A DNA stretch of 64,000 nt. Origin: Bacillus sp. USDA818B3_A. Lineage in GTDB: Bacteria; Bacillota; Bacilli; Bacillales; Cytobacillaceae. The stretch spans positions 47,754 to 111,753 of the forward strand of contig NZ_JAABNN010000018.1 in assembly GCF_009928415.1 (NCBI RefSeq), in the 5' to 3' direction. Below, piece after piece: positions 8,189-17,577 of the stretch (position 1 is the stretch's first letter; every line of letters starts with the position of its first letter). Position numbers and translations under genes: made by a program. The notes below the pieces were generated by a model, which saw only the letters and a program-made list of their open reading frames with translations, was not told the origin of the DNA and did no database searches.

Positions 8189-9490
8189 TTACTGATTCTT
8201 TTGTAAAATCGTTTGTGCCTTTTCCCTAAACATCTTAGCCCCAGCTTCCGGTGTAATTTTCTTAAACAAAATCTGTTCGGAGATATCTTTTAATAACTCC
8301 ATAATTTCTGCATTTCCCAATGGAACACGAGAATCCTCTTTACTTACGTAATTAGATGCCTTTTCAACGTAATTAAAGATTTTGGTTTCTTCCTCGGTCA
8401 ATTCAGGTTTAATTTGTTTAAGAACCTTTGAAGAAACCGGAACACCACGATCCCCTTTTATCAGCTTATTAGCCTCCACATTGTTTACAAAAAAGTTGAT
8501 GAACTTGGCAGCTTCCAGTTTTTGCTTTGAATTCTTAGAGATGGAAAAAAACATACTTGGTCTTAGGAATAAAGCCTTTTCATTTTCGTGTTCAGGAGGA
8601 AGCTTGATGGATAGGGCACTCTTTGCCGATTGAGCAAGCCCCAAATATTGATTGGACCAGTTCCAAGTCATTGCCGCATTACCTTTGCCAATAAATTCTG
8701 CTTCATTTCCTTTTATTTGTGATTGGACATCCGGAGCAGGAAAGGCGTTTTTGTCTACTAATCTTAGCTCCCTATCAAAGTAATCTATAAATAACCGATC
8801 ATCGGAATAGCCAAGACCTGTACCATCTTTATTATAAAACCGCTCGCCTTTTGTCCTTAAATAGTAGGGGAAAAATACATCCGCAGGATACATTCCATTT
8901 GTGCCGTATTTTCCGGTTGCCTGATGAATATCAATGGCTATCTTTTCAAAATCATCCCAAGTCCAAGTTTCATCGTTTAAAACAACCCCAGCTTCCTTGA
9001 TCATTTTGTCATTTGTAATCACAGAAAGAACATTTGAGCCAAGAGTGAAGCCATATAATTTATTACCAATCATTCCGCCGGAAACCGCATTTTTATCAAT
9101 CGACTGCGTATCAATCGTACCGTCATCCATAAAATGGGTTAAATCCTCCAATTGGCCTTTTTCACCATATTGAAATAAGTATGACGCATCCATTTGTATC
9201 ACGTCTGGAAGTCTGCTGGCAGCAGCCATGGGGGCAAGCTTCTTCCAATAATCATCCCAATTGCCAAATTCAGCTTCAATTCTCACATTTGGATGTTTTT
9301 TTTCATACAATTCAATAACCTTCATCGTATCATCATGCCTTTGCTGCTCTCCCCACCAGGATACACGAAGGGTCACTTTTTTATTTCCATTTTGTCCGTT
9401 ACTTAAAGAAGGATCTTCACTGCTTGATCCGCAGCCGGCGGCTAAAAGGAACAAGATAAAACATAAAAATGGTAAGCCAAACTTTCTCAA
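8189..9490 (-). CDS. Sugar-binding lipoprotein of an ABC importer (YesO-like)
   Basis: Family 1 extracellular solute-binding protein, 433 residues, with a lipoprotein signal peptide and lipobox LAAGC (Cys20). Downstream sequence such as VSWWGEQQRHDD, DVIQMDASYLFQYGEKGQLEDL and the WNWSNQY segment is typical of oligosaccharide binders near YesO/YtcQ. In Bacillus subtilis YesO is encoded between the yesMN regulators and the yesPQ permeases. Here yesMN-type genes lie directly upstream but no permease genes occur anywhere in the window. It may work with permeases encoded elsewhere, or report ligand to the adjacent sensor kinase. The sugar specificity is inferred from context. Confidence 0.82.
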   Translation of the reverse strand: MRKFGLPFLCFILFLLAAGCGSSSEDPSLSNGQNGNKKVTLRVSWWGEQQRHDDTMKVIELYEKKHPNVRIEAEFGNWDDYWKKLAPMAAASRLPDVIQMDASYLFQYGEKGQLEDLTHFMDDGTIDTQSIDKNAVSGGMIGNKLYGFTLGSNVLSVITNDKMIKEAGVVLNDETWTWDDFEKIAIDIHQATGKYGTNGMYPADVFFPYYLRTKGERFYNKDGTGLGYSDDRLFIDYFDRELRLVDKNAFPAPDVQSQIKGNEAEFIGKGNAAMTWNWSNQYLGLAQSAKSALSIKLPPEHENEKALFLRPSMFFSISKNSKQKLEAAKFINFFVNNVEANKLIKGDRGVPVSSKVLKQIKPELTEEETKIFNYVEKASNYVSKEDSRVPLGNAEIMELLKDISEQILFKKITPEAGAKMFREKAQTILQKNQ

Positions 9491-9557
9491 CTTTTATCCC
9501 CCTTTAGGGAATGAACCTATCTCCATTCATTCTCTATTATCGAAAAAATATATGATT

Positions 9558-11120
9558 TCATGTCACTTTACGGTATTCGGATGGTTTATAGCCTGTATAC
9601 TTTTTAAAAACTTGACTAAAATATTGCGGGTTGTTGCCAAATCCGATCATATCTGCTAAAGTTCCTACTTTGATATCGTCCATTGTCAAGATGTACTCTA
9701 AGGCCTTCTCGATTCTAATTTTCGTAAGATAAACCGAGAATCTTTGGCCAGTTTCCTCTTTAAACAACTTTCCCAGATAATCTGGATTCATAAATAGATA
9801 CTCATTGGCCACCATTTTAAGAGACAAATCGGGATTACGAAGATTCGATTTTACAACCTCTATCACTTTACTAATAACAGAAGATTGTTTGGACTTAAAA
9901 TGGTTATAGTATTCATTCGTCATTTTTTTGGCGGTGGTTTCGATATATTCCTTCATATGTTGAACCGTTTCCATTTTTAGCAAGGCAGAGGTTCCCATTA
10001 GATAGTCTTGCATATGCTCTGTATCGACAGTCTGTATAATAGCCATATAGAGCTGTATGCAATAGGATTTGGTCAGATGAATTCCCATTCGCAATTCAGC
10101 CATTTTTTCAAAGGCTCTAGAAATTTCTTTACATACATCTTGAACATGTCCCGACTTGATTTTCAGTACAATTTGCTGTTCATCGATAATAAAATCACCT
10201 TTTGGACAATCTTTATTACTGGGTAAAATATCATTTTTTGTGATAATGCTTCCTTCTCCCAAATAGAAACGATGTTCCAAACACTCCATAGCCTCACGGT
10301 ACAGGTTTCGAGCTTTACGGATAGGGCCCCCTTCACTAATGGCAACAGTGGTATCTCTTTTGTAATACTCGTTAATGAGTTCTCTTATCTGTTCGATTTG
10401 GTCATGCAGTTTTTCTGAGTGCCCCTGATCCTCAATAAGAAATAGTGCATTTTCACCAATATTGCTATTTAACAGGATAGAATCAAATATCTCTTCCCCA
10501 ATATTTTTAATGGCAAATAGATGCTCATAGGAAAAATCACCTTCTAATTTAAAAAGGATAAGCCTTACTTCTTGATCCTTTATCTCGATATCAAAAAGCT
10601 GCTGATAGTAAGATAAATCTTTGTTTGAATAACTCTTACTAGTTAAGAATTCAGTTAACAGACGTGTTTTAATATAGGGTTGGGCTTTTTTATATTTTTC
10701 CCGGAGCTCGCTGATAAAGGTATCCTGAGCCTTTTGATCCTTTAATTCACTAATAATATCGTTTAGGGCAGCGGCAATCTTATCCTCATTACAAGGCTTT
10801 AATAAATAATTTTTTACCCCATAATGCATGGCGGTCTGTGCATATTCAAACTCACTGAATCCGGATAATAGGATAAATTTTATAGTTGGAAACTCTTCAT
10901 TAATCTTTGAAACAAGAGTTAGTCCATCCATACCAGGCATTTTAATATCACTGATCACAATATCAGGTTTTAGTGCCCTGATTTTTTCGTATGCCTCAAT
11001 CCCGTTTCTTGCAGTTGCGACAAGTTCTGTATCTAATGACTTCCAATCAACTAAACTAGAAATCCCTTCGACAATTATTTTTTCGTCATCTACTAGTAAG
11101 ACTTTATAAGACAATCTCAT
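9558..11120 (-). CDS. Response regulator, CheY-AraC type (YesN-like)
   Basis: About 520 residues: an N-terminal receiver domain (Asp11/Asp12, phospho-acceptor Asp58 in ISDIKMPGMDG, Lys in LLKPCNE), a long linker, and two C-terminal AraC-type helix-turn-helix motifs (NPDYLGKLFKEETG and GFGNNPQYFSQVFKKYTG). It should activate sugar-utilisation promoters when phosphorylated by the kinase just upstream. The start I prefer is the ATG at 11118-11120 (MRLSYKVLLVDDE), with GGGGTG immediately before it; it overlaps the kinase stop by 17 bases, indicating coupling. It is the likely reader of the two 21-bp direct repeats in this cluster (inference). Confidence 0.88.
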   Translation of the reverse strand: MRLSYKVLLVDDEKIIVEGISSLVDWKSLDTELVATARNGIEAYEKIRALKPDIVISDIKMPGMDGLTLVSKINEEFPTIKFILLSGFSEFEYAQTAMHYGVKNYLLKPCNEDKIAAALNDIISELKDQKAQDTFISELREKYKKAQPYIKTRLLTEFLTSKSYSNKDLSYYQQLFDIEIKDQEVRLILFKLEGDFSYEHLFAIKNIGEEIFDSILLNSNIGENALFLIEDQGHSEKLHDQIEQIRELINEYYKRDTTVAISEGGPIRKARNLYREAMECLEHRFYLGEGSIITKNDILPSNKDCPKGDFIIDEQQIVLKIKSGHVQDVCKEISRAFEKMAELRMGIHLTKSYCIQLYMAIIQTVDTEHMQDYLMGTSALLKMETVQHMKEYIETTAKKMTNEYYNHFKSKQSSVISKVIEVVKSNLRNPDLSLKMVANEYLFMNPDYLGKLFKEETGQRFSVYLTKIRIEKALEYILTMDDIKVGTLADMIGFGNNPQYFSQVFKKYTGYKPSEYRKVT

Positions 11121-12885
11121 CACCCCGTTGAGCAGGTAAAACCACTGTGATTGCGGTTCCATTTCCTGAAAGATTTTCAATCTTCAAGCCATACTGTTCT
11201 CCAGCATAAAGCTTGATTCTATTATCAATATTATTCAGACCTATACCTGTACCTTTTGGTTTAACTTTACCTTCTTGTACCTTTTGTATGATATCGGGAT
11301 CTATTCCTGGCCCATTATCTTCTATTCGGATAAAAAGTCTGTCCTCCACCTGAAACGCGCGCAGTTCAATTTTTGACACATCGATAGAAGACTCAACTAC
11401 ATGCTTGAATGTATTTTCTAGGAGCGGCTGCAATATTAATTTTGGAATCTTATATTTTGTAACACCGGAAGAAATGTCCATTTGAAAATGAAACTTGTCA
11501 TCGAATCGGTACTTTTGAATGGTTAAATAGCTATTAACAATGTAAAGTTCTTCCTGGAATGTGATGATATCGTTTTTAAAACTTAAGGAATTTCTCAAGA
11601 GATGACTGAGGGCCTGAACCATATTTGAAATTTGCTCCTGTTTATTTGTCCTTGCCAGCCAATTGATCGATTCCATCGTATTGTACAGAAAATGCGGATT
11701 GATTTGAGCCTGCAATGCTTTAAACTCAGTTTCTTTTATTAATAACTGTTTCGAGTAGTTCTCCTTTATTAACTCATCAATTTGTTCAATCATCGTTTTA
11801 AAATTCCGATAAAGAATTCCGATTTCGTCCTCATTACTCATAGAAGGGTCTAATGAATGAACCACGGTAAAGTCCCCTTTTTGAACCTCCTGCATGGTCG
11901 TCGCCAAGTCCAGAATAGGATTCGTAATCTTCCTTAAAAAATTAAAGCCAAGGGTTATAAGAAATACGAACATCAACATAAAAACCAACACCAAAGTATA
12001 TTTTGCAGCAGTAATTTTTGCGAACATGACGTTAAATGGGATGATGCTCCAGTAAGTCCAGCCCTGAAAATCGGTTTTAATATGGTTGACAAAGGTCCGA
12101 TTCCCATTGATATTTACAATCCCATAACCTTGATTTTTTTTAGCCTGTAATTGATAGTCTTTTGGAAGATTCATTCCTTTTTCAGAATAGAAAACGTGGT
12201 CTTTCTTAGTCATCACCATATTTCCAGCAATTTCTCCCTGGGGCTTTGGTAAATCTCCTACAATTTTATCTAGATTAACCCGAACCAGCAGGTGGCCGAT
12301 TTTTTCAAAATTCAGGTTTTCATAAGAACGGATTTGGCGCACAGAAATTAAATCTCCATTATTTCCTTCTAACTCCCGCCAATAATTTTCACCCGCATAC
12401 TTATCTGCCTGTAATAAAGCTAGGTTCCTATCTGTCTTTTTAATAGGGTTACTGCTGGAGCCAGCAAGAAATTCCCTTCCTTCCAAATCATAAAGATAAA
12501 TAGATTGAATATATTTTTCCGAACTGACATATTTGGCTAATTCATCTTCTATTTCCTGTTCTAGACGATAGAGATCATACCTGTTTACATTTTTATGAAG
12601 CTCTATTAAATTTTTTTGAATCTGAGGATCGACAGCAATATTATAGTTGAGCTCTTCTACTCTCTCTAACTCCTTTTCTATACTGTTAGACGACATCATC
12701 AATACTTGTGAGGATTTAGTATAAAGCTGCTCATCATATAGAGAGAATGCATATTGCAGACCACCCAATACCAATACAAGCGTAGTCAGCATAATTAATG
12801 TAATCGTTATAAAAAGCTTTGCGTTTAACTTTAAATTTTTATAGATATTTGCAAATTTTGACCATTTCTTTTTCATGTCATTCAA
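11104..12885 (-). CDS. Sensor histidine kinase, YesM/LytS-type
   Basis: 593 residues: transmembrane helix about 24-46, a large extracellular Cache-like sensing domain about 50-290, second helix about 296-316, HAMP, then the His_kinase region with phospho-acceptor His398 in the QINPHFLYN motif, and an ATPase domain with NGPGIDP and GTGIGLNNI. This class partners with AraC-type regulators such as the next gene. The signal is probably an extracellular oligosaccharide, either direct or delivered by the binding lipoprotein encoded downstream; that is inference. Start ATG at 12883-12885 with GGGAG 8 bases before. A cre site lies 23 bases upstream of the start. Confidence 0.88.
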   Translation of the reverse strand: MNDMKKKWSKFANIYKNLKLNAKLFITITLIMLTTLVLVLGGLQYAFSLYDEQLYTKSSQVLMMSSNSIEKELERVEELNYNIAVDPQIQKNLIELHKNVNRYDLYRLEQEIEDELAKYVSSEKYIQSIYLYDLEGREFLAGSSSNPIKKTDRNLALLQADKYAGENYWRELEGNNGDLISVRQIRSYENLNFEKIGHLLVRVNLDKIVGDLPKPQGEIAGNMVMTKKDHVFYSEKGMNLPKDYQLQAKKNQGYGIVNINGNRTFVNHIKTDFQGWTYWSIIPFNVMFAKITAAKYTLVLVFMLMFVFLITLGFNFLRKITNPILDLATTMQEVQKGDFTVVHSLDPSMSNEDEIGILYRNFKTMIEQIDELIKENYSKQLLIKETEFKALQAQINPHFLYNTMESINWLARTNKQEQISNMVQALSHLLRNSLSFKNDIITFQEELYIVNSYLTIQKYRFDDKFHFQMDISSGVTKYKIPKLILQPLLENTFKHVVESSIDVSKIELRAFQVEDRLFIRIEDNGPGIDPDIIQKVQEGKVKPKGTGIGLNNIDNRIKLYAGEQYGLKIENLSGNGTAITVVLPAQRGDEIVL

Positions 12886-12907
12886 TAAGCTCCCCTATCT
12901 AAAGTTC

Positions 12908-12921
12908 GGAAAGCGTTTTCC
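12908..12921 (-). promoter_or_regulatory. CcpA cre site before the kinase gene
   Basis: GGAAAGCGTTTTCC is a perfect palindrome and close to the cre consensus. It is located in the leader of the kinase-regulator-lipoprotein unit, implying that the regulators are also under glucose repression. Confidence 0.65.
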
Positions 12922-13076
12922 TTTTTATGTTTAGTAAATATTATTATTAACTTATTAATTATTAGTTTAATAGAAAAATGTTACCCATACCTACAAAAAA
13001 CCGACAATTTTGTATAATAATCAGAGATTATTGTTACCATTTTAGGAAAACAACTGAAAAAGTCCTCTCAAACATA

Positions 13077-13119
13077 AAAAAGGTATAATCACCCATTTAT
13101 GAGTTGATTACACCTTTTT
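13077..13119 (-). terminator. Terminator of DUF4256 gene
   Basis: Stem of about 15 bp with one mismatch (AAAAGGTATAATCA pairing with TGATTACACCTTTT), followed by T residues on the minus strand. Confidence 0.65.
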
Positions 13120-13214
13120 ACTTTATTTTCATTAAAAATGAATTAGATAGTGAAGTAAAAAAACTGACTCTGCCATCAAAAAATAGTTTTACCTGTATTT
13201 TAGAACGATTTATG

Positions 13215-13781
13215 TTATACCCTTAGTGAGCCGCGGAAACCCCTGGCAGCATAGTAGGATTCTGCTCCATTGTGGTACACAAAGACCGTGTCGTAACGTC
13301 GGTCACAAAAGATGGCCCCGCCGAGTTTTCTAATATTATCAGGAGTTCTCACCCAACTCGATGTTTTCATATCAAAACTGCCAAGTTGCTGCAGCTCCCG
13401 GTATTGTTCCTCCGTTAATATCTCAATACCCATGTCAGCAGCCATTTCAATAGCACTGTTCTGCGGTTTGTGCTGTTTCCTTGACTCCAGCGCTTCCCGA
13501 TCGTAACAAACACTCCTGCGGCCTTTAGGGCTTTCCGCTGAACAATCGTAATAAACGTATTCGTCTGTGTTACGATCATGACCAACTACATCCGGCTCGC
13601 CGCCTGTTTCTTCCATTTCGTGGAGCGACCACAGTTTTTCAGGATTTGCTTCAAGCTTCGCTTGTACTTTAGCCCATTCTATACCACTATGACGATTCAT
13701 GTTTTTTTCAAAACGAGCTTTCAATATATTGAGTAGTCCTTCCTGTTGTTCTGGTGATAACTTCGTTGTTTCAATTTTCAT
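13215..13781 (-). CDS. DUF4256 family protein
   Basis: 188-residue soluble protein that I recognise as the DUF4256 family, with characteristic segments such as EWAKVQAKLEANPEKLWSL, ETGGEPDVVGHD and GGAIFCDRRYDTVFVYHNGAESYYAARGF. The function is unknown. No signal peptide or membrane segment. GAGG stands before the ATG. It is a single gene between two terminators or intergenic gaps, unrelated in context to the uronate cluster. Confidence 0.75.
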   Translation of the reverse strand: MKIETTKLSPEQQEGLLNILKARFEKNMNRHSGIEWAKVQAKLEANPEKLWSLHEMEETGGEPDVVGHDRNTDEYVYYDCSAESPKGRRSVCYDREALESRKQHKPQNSAIEMAADMGIEILTEEQYRELQQLGSFDMKTSSWVRTPDNIRKLGGAIFCDRRYDTVFVYHNGAESYYAARGFRGSLRV

Positions 13782-13943
13782 TCTAGTACCTCATCATTTA
13801 ATTTATTTACTACTAGTATTTTATAACAATTTTTGAAAGGTTTAACCTCATTAATTATTTTATTTCTTACTTTTTCCCAGCAGAGTCAATTGTTTGAAGT
13901 GCAGACTATACGAAGCAGCACATGTAACGTTGGCGGGAATCAT

Positions 13944-14627
13944 TTATAAATGGGCCAAATGAATCACTAATAATACAATAGGTGGAATCATTAATGATGG
14001 CAGCAGATTTAAAGTATTACATTTTTTAATCCCCAAAATACTTAAGCCAGACGCTAAAATCAATATACCTCCTACAATCGTTACTTCATTCAAAAGATCA
14101 TTACTTAAGGAATCTTTCATAAAAATAGCAATCAAGTAAATAGAGCCCTGCCAAGTAAACAATACCAGCCCCGCCACAGCGATTCCCAGACCAAAAGTGG
14201 ATGCTAGGACAATTGAAGTGATCCCATCTAACATCCCATTTGCAAGCAGATAGGTATAATCCTTCTTTAAAGCTGCCTCCACAGGACCCAGGATAGATAA
14301 TGTACCAATACAAAATAAAAGAATGGCAGTCGATAAGCCTTCGGCTAGATTTCCTTTAGAATATTTATTTACTAAAGTATTAAATCTTGATTCCAGCTTC
14401 AGTTTTTGTCCAAGTAATCCCCCTATGGCTAAACTAACAATAAATAGCACAGGATATTTGCTCGAAGGCAAATGCTGCACAAGTGCGTTTATTCCTAACC
14501 CCATAGCGACTAACCCCATAGCCTGCATCAGAATTTCATGATACTCATCTTTAATCCCCTTCTTAAAGATGCTTCCGATCAAGCTCCCCGCTATGATCAT
14601 CAATGTGTTAAAGATGGTTCCAAACAT
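13944..14627 (-). CDS. DUF554 family membrane protein (YdfK/YqgA-like)
   Basis: 227 residues with about six or seven hydrophobic segments. The N-terminus GTIFNTLMIIAGSLIGSIFKKGI and the segments GIAVAGLVLFTWQGSIYL and EVTIVGGILILASGLSILGIK are characteristic of DUF554. The transported substrate, if any, is unknown. AAGGAG before the ATG supports the start. It is followed by no obvious partner gene. Confidence 0.8.
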   Translation of the reverse strand: MFGTIFNTLMIIAGSLIGSIFKKGIKDEYHEILMQAMGLVAMGLGINALVQHLPSSKYPVLFIVSLAIGGLLGQKLKLESRFNTLVNKYSKGNLAEGLSTAILLFCIGTLSILGPVEAALKKDYTYLLANGMLDGITSIVLASTFGLGIAVAGLVLFTWQGSIYLIAIFMKDSLSNDLLNEVTIVGGILILASGLSILGIKKCNTLNLLPSLMIPPIVLLVIHLAHL

Positions 14628-14681
14628 GCATTTATTCTCCTTTTCACAAATATTTATAGTACAAACTAATAATAAAATAAA

Positions 14682-14700
14682 CCCTCTAGTAACTAGAGGG
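14682..14700 (-). terminator. Terminator of MerR gene
   Basis: 8-bp stem CCCTCTAG/CTAGAGGG with a 3-base loop, followed on the minus strand by TTTATTTTATT. Confidence 0.65.
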
Positions 14701-14715
14701 TCAAGTAGTTATTGT

Positions 14716-15534
14716 TCATTTGTTGGTGTACGGCAATAATAACTCCGTCACATATTTGTCTATGTCATTCGTTATGCCATAATCAATTAGTGTTATTTCA
14801 ATAGAATCATCTATCAGTTCATAATGACGCTCTTTCATGTGTGCTAATAACTTTTTATAATAGTCGGCTGCATCCATATGTGTACCTTTAAAGCGGATTC
14901 TTAAATAGTCTCTTGGTGGTATTGTAACCGTAGAAGGTGTGATCTCGTCTCCTTCTTCAAGAACCATGAACACACTTGAATATTTATCAAAAACGTTGTT
15001 ATTTAAATTAGGAATTGAGATGGAGATTCCTATTTTCCCTAAAAAAATCTCCCCATTCATTCCAAGACTATTCCTTAATTCTGTAATGGGTAATTCAATG
15101 TCGTCACCTAAAACATATTCTCGGCGTAAATAGGCTACACGCATTTCAGGAAGCCTTACTTCTGATATTTTATCTAGAGGAGAATTGATAGCATCTTCAA
15201 TTTGCGATAGCCGGCTTGATAGTTTTGTTTCAATAACCTCTAATTCTCTCTTTTTTTTAACAACTTCAGCCTGTTGCTTTTTCAACATCTCTACAAGAGT
15301 ATCAATTTCCCGATAATTAAAAAAATCGATAATCTTGCTTATTGGCAGATCTAGCGCTCTCAGATATTTTATTGAATTTAATCTTTCAAACTGCTGTGTT
15401 GAATAATATCGATAATTGGTCTTTTCATCAGTAAACTCTGGACGCAATAGACCAATCTCATCATAATACCTAAGCGTGGCAATTTTGACTTGAAATAGCT
15501 TTGATACTTCGCCGATTGTAAAATGCTCTTTCAT
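14716..15534 (-). CDS. MerR-family regulator with GyrI-like effector domain (BmrR-type)
   Basis: 272 residues. N-terminal winged helix (FTIGEVSKLFQVKIATLRYYDEIGLLRP, then NYRYYS), a coiled-coil dimerisation helix about residues 75-125, and a C-terminal domain like the multidrug-binding GyrI fold of BmrR/BltR, ending in the segment DSIEITLIDYGIT. Such proteins activate efflux genes by twisting promoter DNA when bound to cationic drugs. No transporter gene is adjacent, so the target is unclear. Confidence 0.8.
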   Translation of the reverse strand: MKEHFTIGEVSKLFQVKIATLRYYDEIGLLRPEFTDEKTNYRYYSTQQFERLNSIKYLRALDLPISKIIDFFNYREIDTLVEMLKKQQAEVVKKKRELEVIETKLSSRLSQIEDAINSPLDKISEVRLPEMRVAYLRREYVLGDDIELPITELRNSLGMNGEIFLGKIGISISIPNLNNNVFDKYSSVFMVLEEGDEITPSTVTIPPRDYLRIRFKGTHMDAADYYKKLLAHMKERHYELIDDSIEITLIDYGITNDIDKYVTELLLPYTNK

Positions 15535-15554
15535 AGAAAATCTCCTCTACTTAT

Positions 15555-15581
15555 ACTGAGTGACAGGCACCATTACTCAGT
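15555..15581. repeat. Short hairpin with TGACAGGCACC motif
   Basis: Stem ACTGAGT/ACTCAGT around the segment TGACAGGCACCATT. A related hairpin (GTGTCAGGCACC) occurs at 59739-59782. It overlaps the 3' end of the hydrolase gene. Confidence 0.4.
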
Positions 15582-16419
15582 CGCACATGTTATTATCATG
15601 CTGTTTGTCCAGCCAGCCAATTAGATCATCTAAGAACTTCTCTTTTCCCTCCTCGTCAAATGGACGATGCTTACTTAAAGGGTACTCAATTAGCTGTTTA
15701 TTGGATGAGGCAACTGTGTTAAAGAAGCTGCGAAGCTTTGTTGGAGGAGTTATTTTATCGTCAAGGCCGAATTGTAATAAGAATGGCAAGGAAATCGATG
15801 GTGCTTTATTAACCACTCGCGAAACCGCTTGGATTAAGCTTCGACCTAAACCAGGGGTCACGATATTGTGGCGTAACGAATCCGATTCGTATCTAGTCCG
15901 TATCGCTGATTTTTTCTTTAGTAATCGAAGCCTGTGAGTTTTTTTGATACTGTAGTCTGGTTTTAAACGTCCCATCAGGCTTATGCCTAACTGCTCAACC
16001 GCCGTCACTTCGTAAGAAATGGCCGGTGAAATGGCAATGATCCCTGAAATACCCCCACTATAATCCAAAGCATACTCAAGTGTAATTAAGCCGCCAATAC
16101 TATGTCCCACAATATAGATCGGCACTCCAGGCTGATCAAGAGAAACGAGCTTTCGGAACTTGTGTAAATCATCCCTGAATTCATCCCATGACCGTATATA
16201 TCCCCTTTTACCTGAGCTTCTTCCATGTCCACGCAGATCAAAGGCATATACAATATATTCTTTGTTCACTAGTCTTTCACTAAGATTTTGTAGACCGCCG
16301 CTGTGGTCACCATGTCCGTGAACTACTATGACGGCGGCTTTTGGAGCTGTTACGGGTTCGATCACTCGAAAAAACAAGTCAGTTCCGTCGCCCCCATTAA
16401 ATGTCCCTTCTGTCATCAT
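15577..16419 (-). CDS. Alpha/beta hydrolase, monoglyceride lipase/lysophospholipase type
   Basis: About 280 residues. Serine hydrolase of the PldB/YtpA family: oxyanion segment VVHGHGDHSGG, nucleophile in GHSIGG, acid Asp in GLDDKITPP, and catalytic His in LSKHRPFDE. RGHGRSSGKRG is characteristic of monoglyceride-lipase-like members. No signal peptide. The physiological ester is unknown. The start is set at the ATG at 16417-16419 from AGGAG about 10 bases upstream; a further ATG follows immediately. It sits just downstream of the YaiI/YqxD gene on the same strand, probably co-transcribed. Confidence 0.78.
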   Translation of the reverse strand: MMTEGTFNGGDGTDLFFRVIEPVTAPKAAVIVVHGHGDHSGGLQNLSERLVNKEYIVYAFDLRGHGRSSGKRGYIRSWDEFRDDLHKFRKLVSLDQPGVPIYIVGHSIGGLITLEYALDYSGGISGIIAISPAISYEVTAVEQLGISLMGRLKPDYSIKKTHRLRLLKKKSAIRTRYESDSLRHNIVTPGLGRSLIQAVSRVVNKAPSISLPFLLQFGLDDKITPPTKLRSFFNTVASSNKQLIEYPLSKHRPFDEEGKEKFLDDLIGWLDKQHDNNMCD

Positions 16420-16439
16420 TCCAAGCTGTCCTCCTGGTG

Positions 16440-16886
16440 CTAACACTCAATAGAAATAGTTTGTTTAAATAGCTTCCTAAACTGCTCCCGATCTTCCGCT
16501 GTGAAAGGCTTGGGTCCCTTTGTTCGTTTTCCGCTTTTACGAGCCATAGCGCTTAAATAGCGTGTTTGTAATAATTGATCGATATTCTCATTAGAATACC
16601 TAAACCCTTTATGGTGGAGGACAATACATTTTTTTGCTAAACCAAGTGAGGCTAGTCCATAATCTTGTGTAACTATGATATCTCCTGCCACAGCTAATTT
16701 CATAATCCGATAATCAGCAGCATCTGCACCTTCATCTACATAAATGATTTCAACACCCAGCGGCTGCTCTGCAGTTGAAAAATGAGAAAAGCTCGTCACA
16801 AGTATAACAGGAAGCTTTGCCTCCCTGCTCTCAGATATAATAATATCCTTTACAGGACAAGCATCCGCATCGACATAAATTTTCAT
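16440..16886 (-). CDS. YaiI/YqxD (UPF0178, DUF188) family protein
   Basis: 148 residues, full family length. Conserved N-terminus MKIYVDADACPVKDII and motifs DEGADAADYRIM and VTQDYGLA resemble a NYN/PIN-like nuclease fold with clustered acidic residues. A biochemical role is not established. The start has GGAGAG upstream. It ends about 20 bases before the downstream hydrolase start. Confidence 0.88.
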   Translation of the reverse strand: MKIYVDADACPVKDIIISESREAKLPVILVTSFSHFSTAEQPLGVEIIYVDEGADAADYRIMKLAVAGDIIVTQDYGLASLGLAKKCIVLHHKGFRYSNENIDQLLQTRYLSAMARKSGKRTKGPKPFTAEDREQFRKLFKQTISIEC

Positions 16887-16922
16887 CTTTCACTCTCCTA
16901 ACAATCAAGTTCATGAATGATT

Positions 16923-17114
16923 CTATTTTTTAGGCTGATCAAGTGCTTGGTAAGCTAGCTGGTACTTTCCCCCGTCAGCAACTTCAGAATGATATAAAGC
17001 CTTGAGGGCATTGTTTTTTTCAAGACCGTGCTCGGCCTTCAATTCTTTTAAGCGTGTATGCAGTTCCTTATTGTCCTTGATAAGCTGTTGCATTTGCGAT
17101 TTAATATATTTCAA
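16923..17114 (-). CDS. Small coiled-coil protein of unknown function
   Basis: About 63 residues. Highly charged with an N-terminal heptad-rich helix (QMQQLIKDNKELHTRLKELK) and a C-terminal YHSEVADGGKYQLAYQAL segment. The preferred start is TTG at 17112-17114, as GGAGAT stands 9 bases upstream; the longer reading from an ATG at 17162 crosses this ribosome binding site. I do not recognise the family. Confidence 0.55.
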   Translation of the reverse strand: MKYIKSQMQQLIKDNKELHTRLKELKAEHGLEKNNALKALYHSEVADGGKYQLAYQALDQPKK

Positions 17115-17162
17115 TTTAATTATCTCCTTTTTAAAAGACGCTATAGTTCTCAAGTATATCAC

Positions 17163-17480
17163 TAATTAAAAATGATTAGATAATGACTCATTTTCATTGT
17201 ATATTCTGTTCAATTTTTACGATATTAGAAAAATGTATATTAAAATTATCAAGAAGAAAATATCATAATCGTTTTTTGATTTTTAAACGGTTGATTACAT
17301 ATTTCTATTAGCACTGTATAACATAAAAGAGACTTTGTTATTTACCAAAGCTTAATTCTTAACTGGAATAGCAATTTCTCAGTAACCCACCTAAATGAGA
17401 ATAATAATAGTAAAAACAGAAATACTTTTATTATGGTTTTAACTTTACAAAACAAAGTATTGTTAAATTGATACATATCA
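17163..17480. other. AT-rich intergenic region
   Basis: About 320 bases without a supported gene between the small coiled-coil gene and the ahpC promoter. Very AT-rich. Nothing else is recognisable. Confidence 0.4.
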
Positions 17481-17481
17481 C

Positions 17482-17511
17482 TTGACAATGTAATAAGAGG
17501 TATATGATAAT
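17482..17511 (+). promoter_or_regulatory. ahpC promoter
   Basis: -35 TTGACA at 17482-17487 and -10 GATAAT at 17506-17511 with an 18-base spacer. The PerR box lies just downstream, over the start point. Confidence 0.7.
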
Positions 17512-17521
17512 ACTTATTGAA

Positions 17522-17536
17522 TTAGAATTATTATAG
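17522..17536 (+). promoter_or_regulatory. PerR box before ahpC
   Basis: TTAGAATTATTATAG matches the PerR consensus TTATAATNATTATAA at 13 positions. Its position over the transcription start suggests peroxide-relieved repression. Confidence 0.78.
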
Positions 17537-17577
17537 TTTGCAAAAAACTATACACTATATTTAGGAGGAATTTGAAT

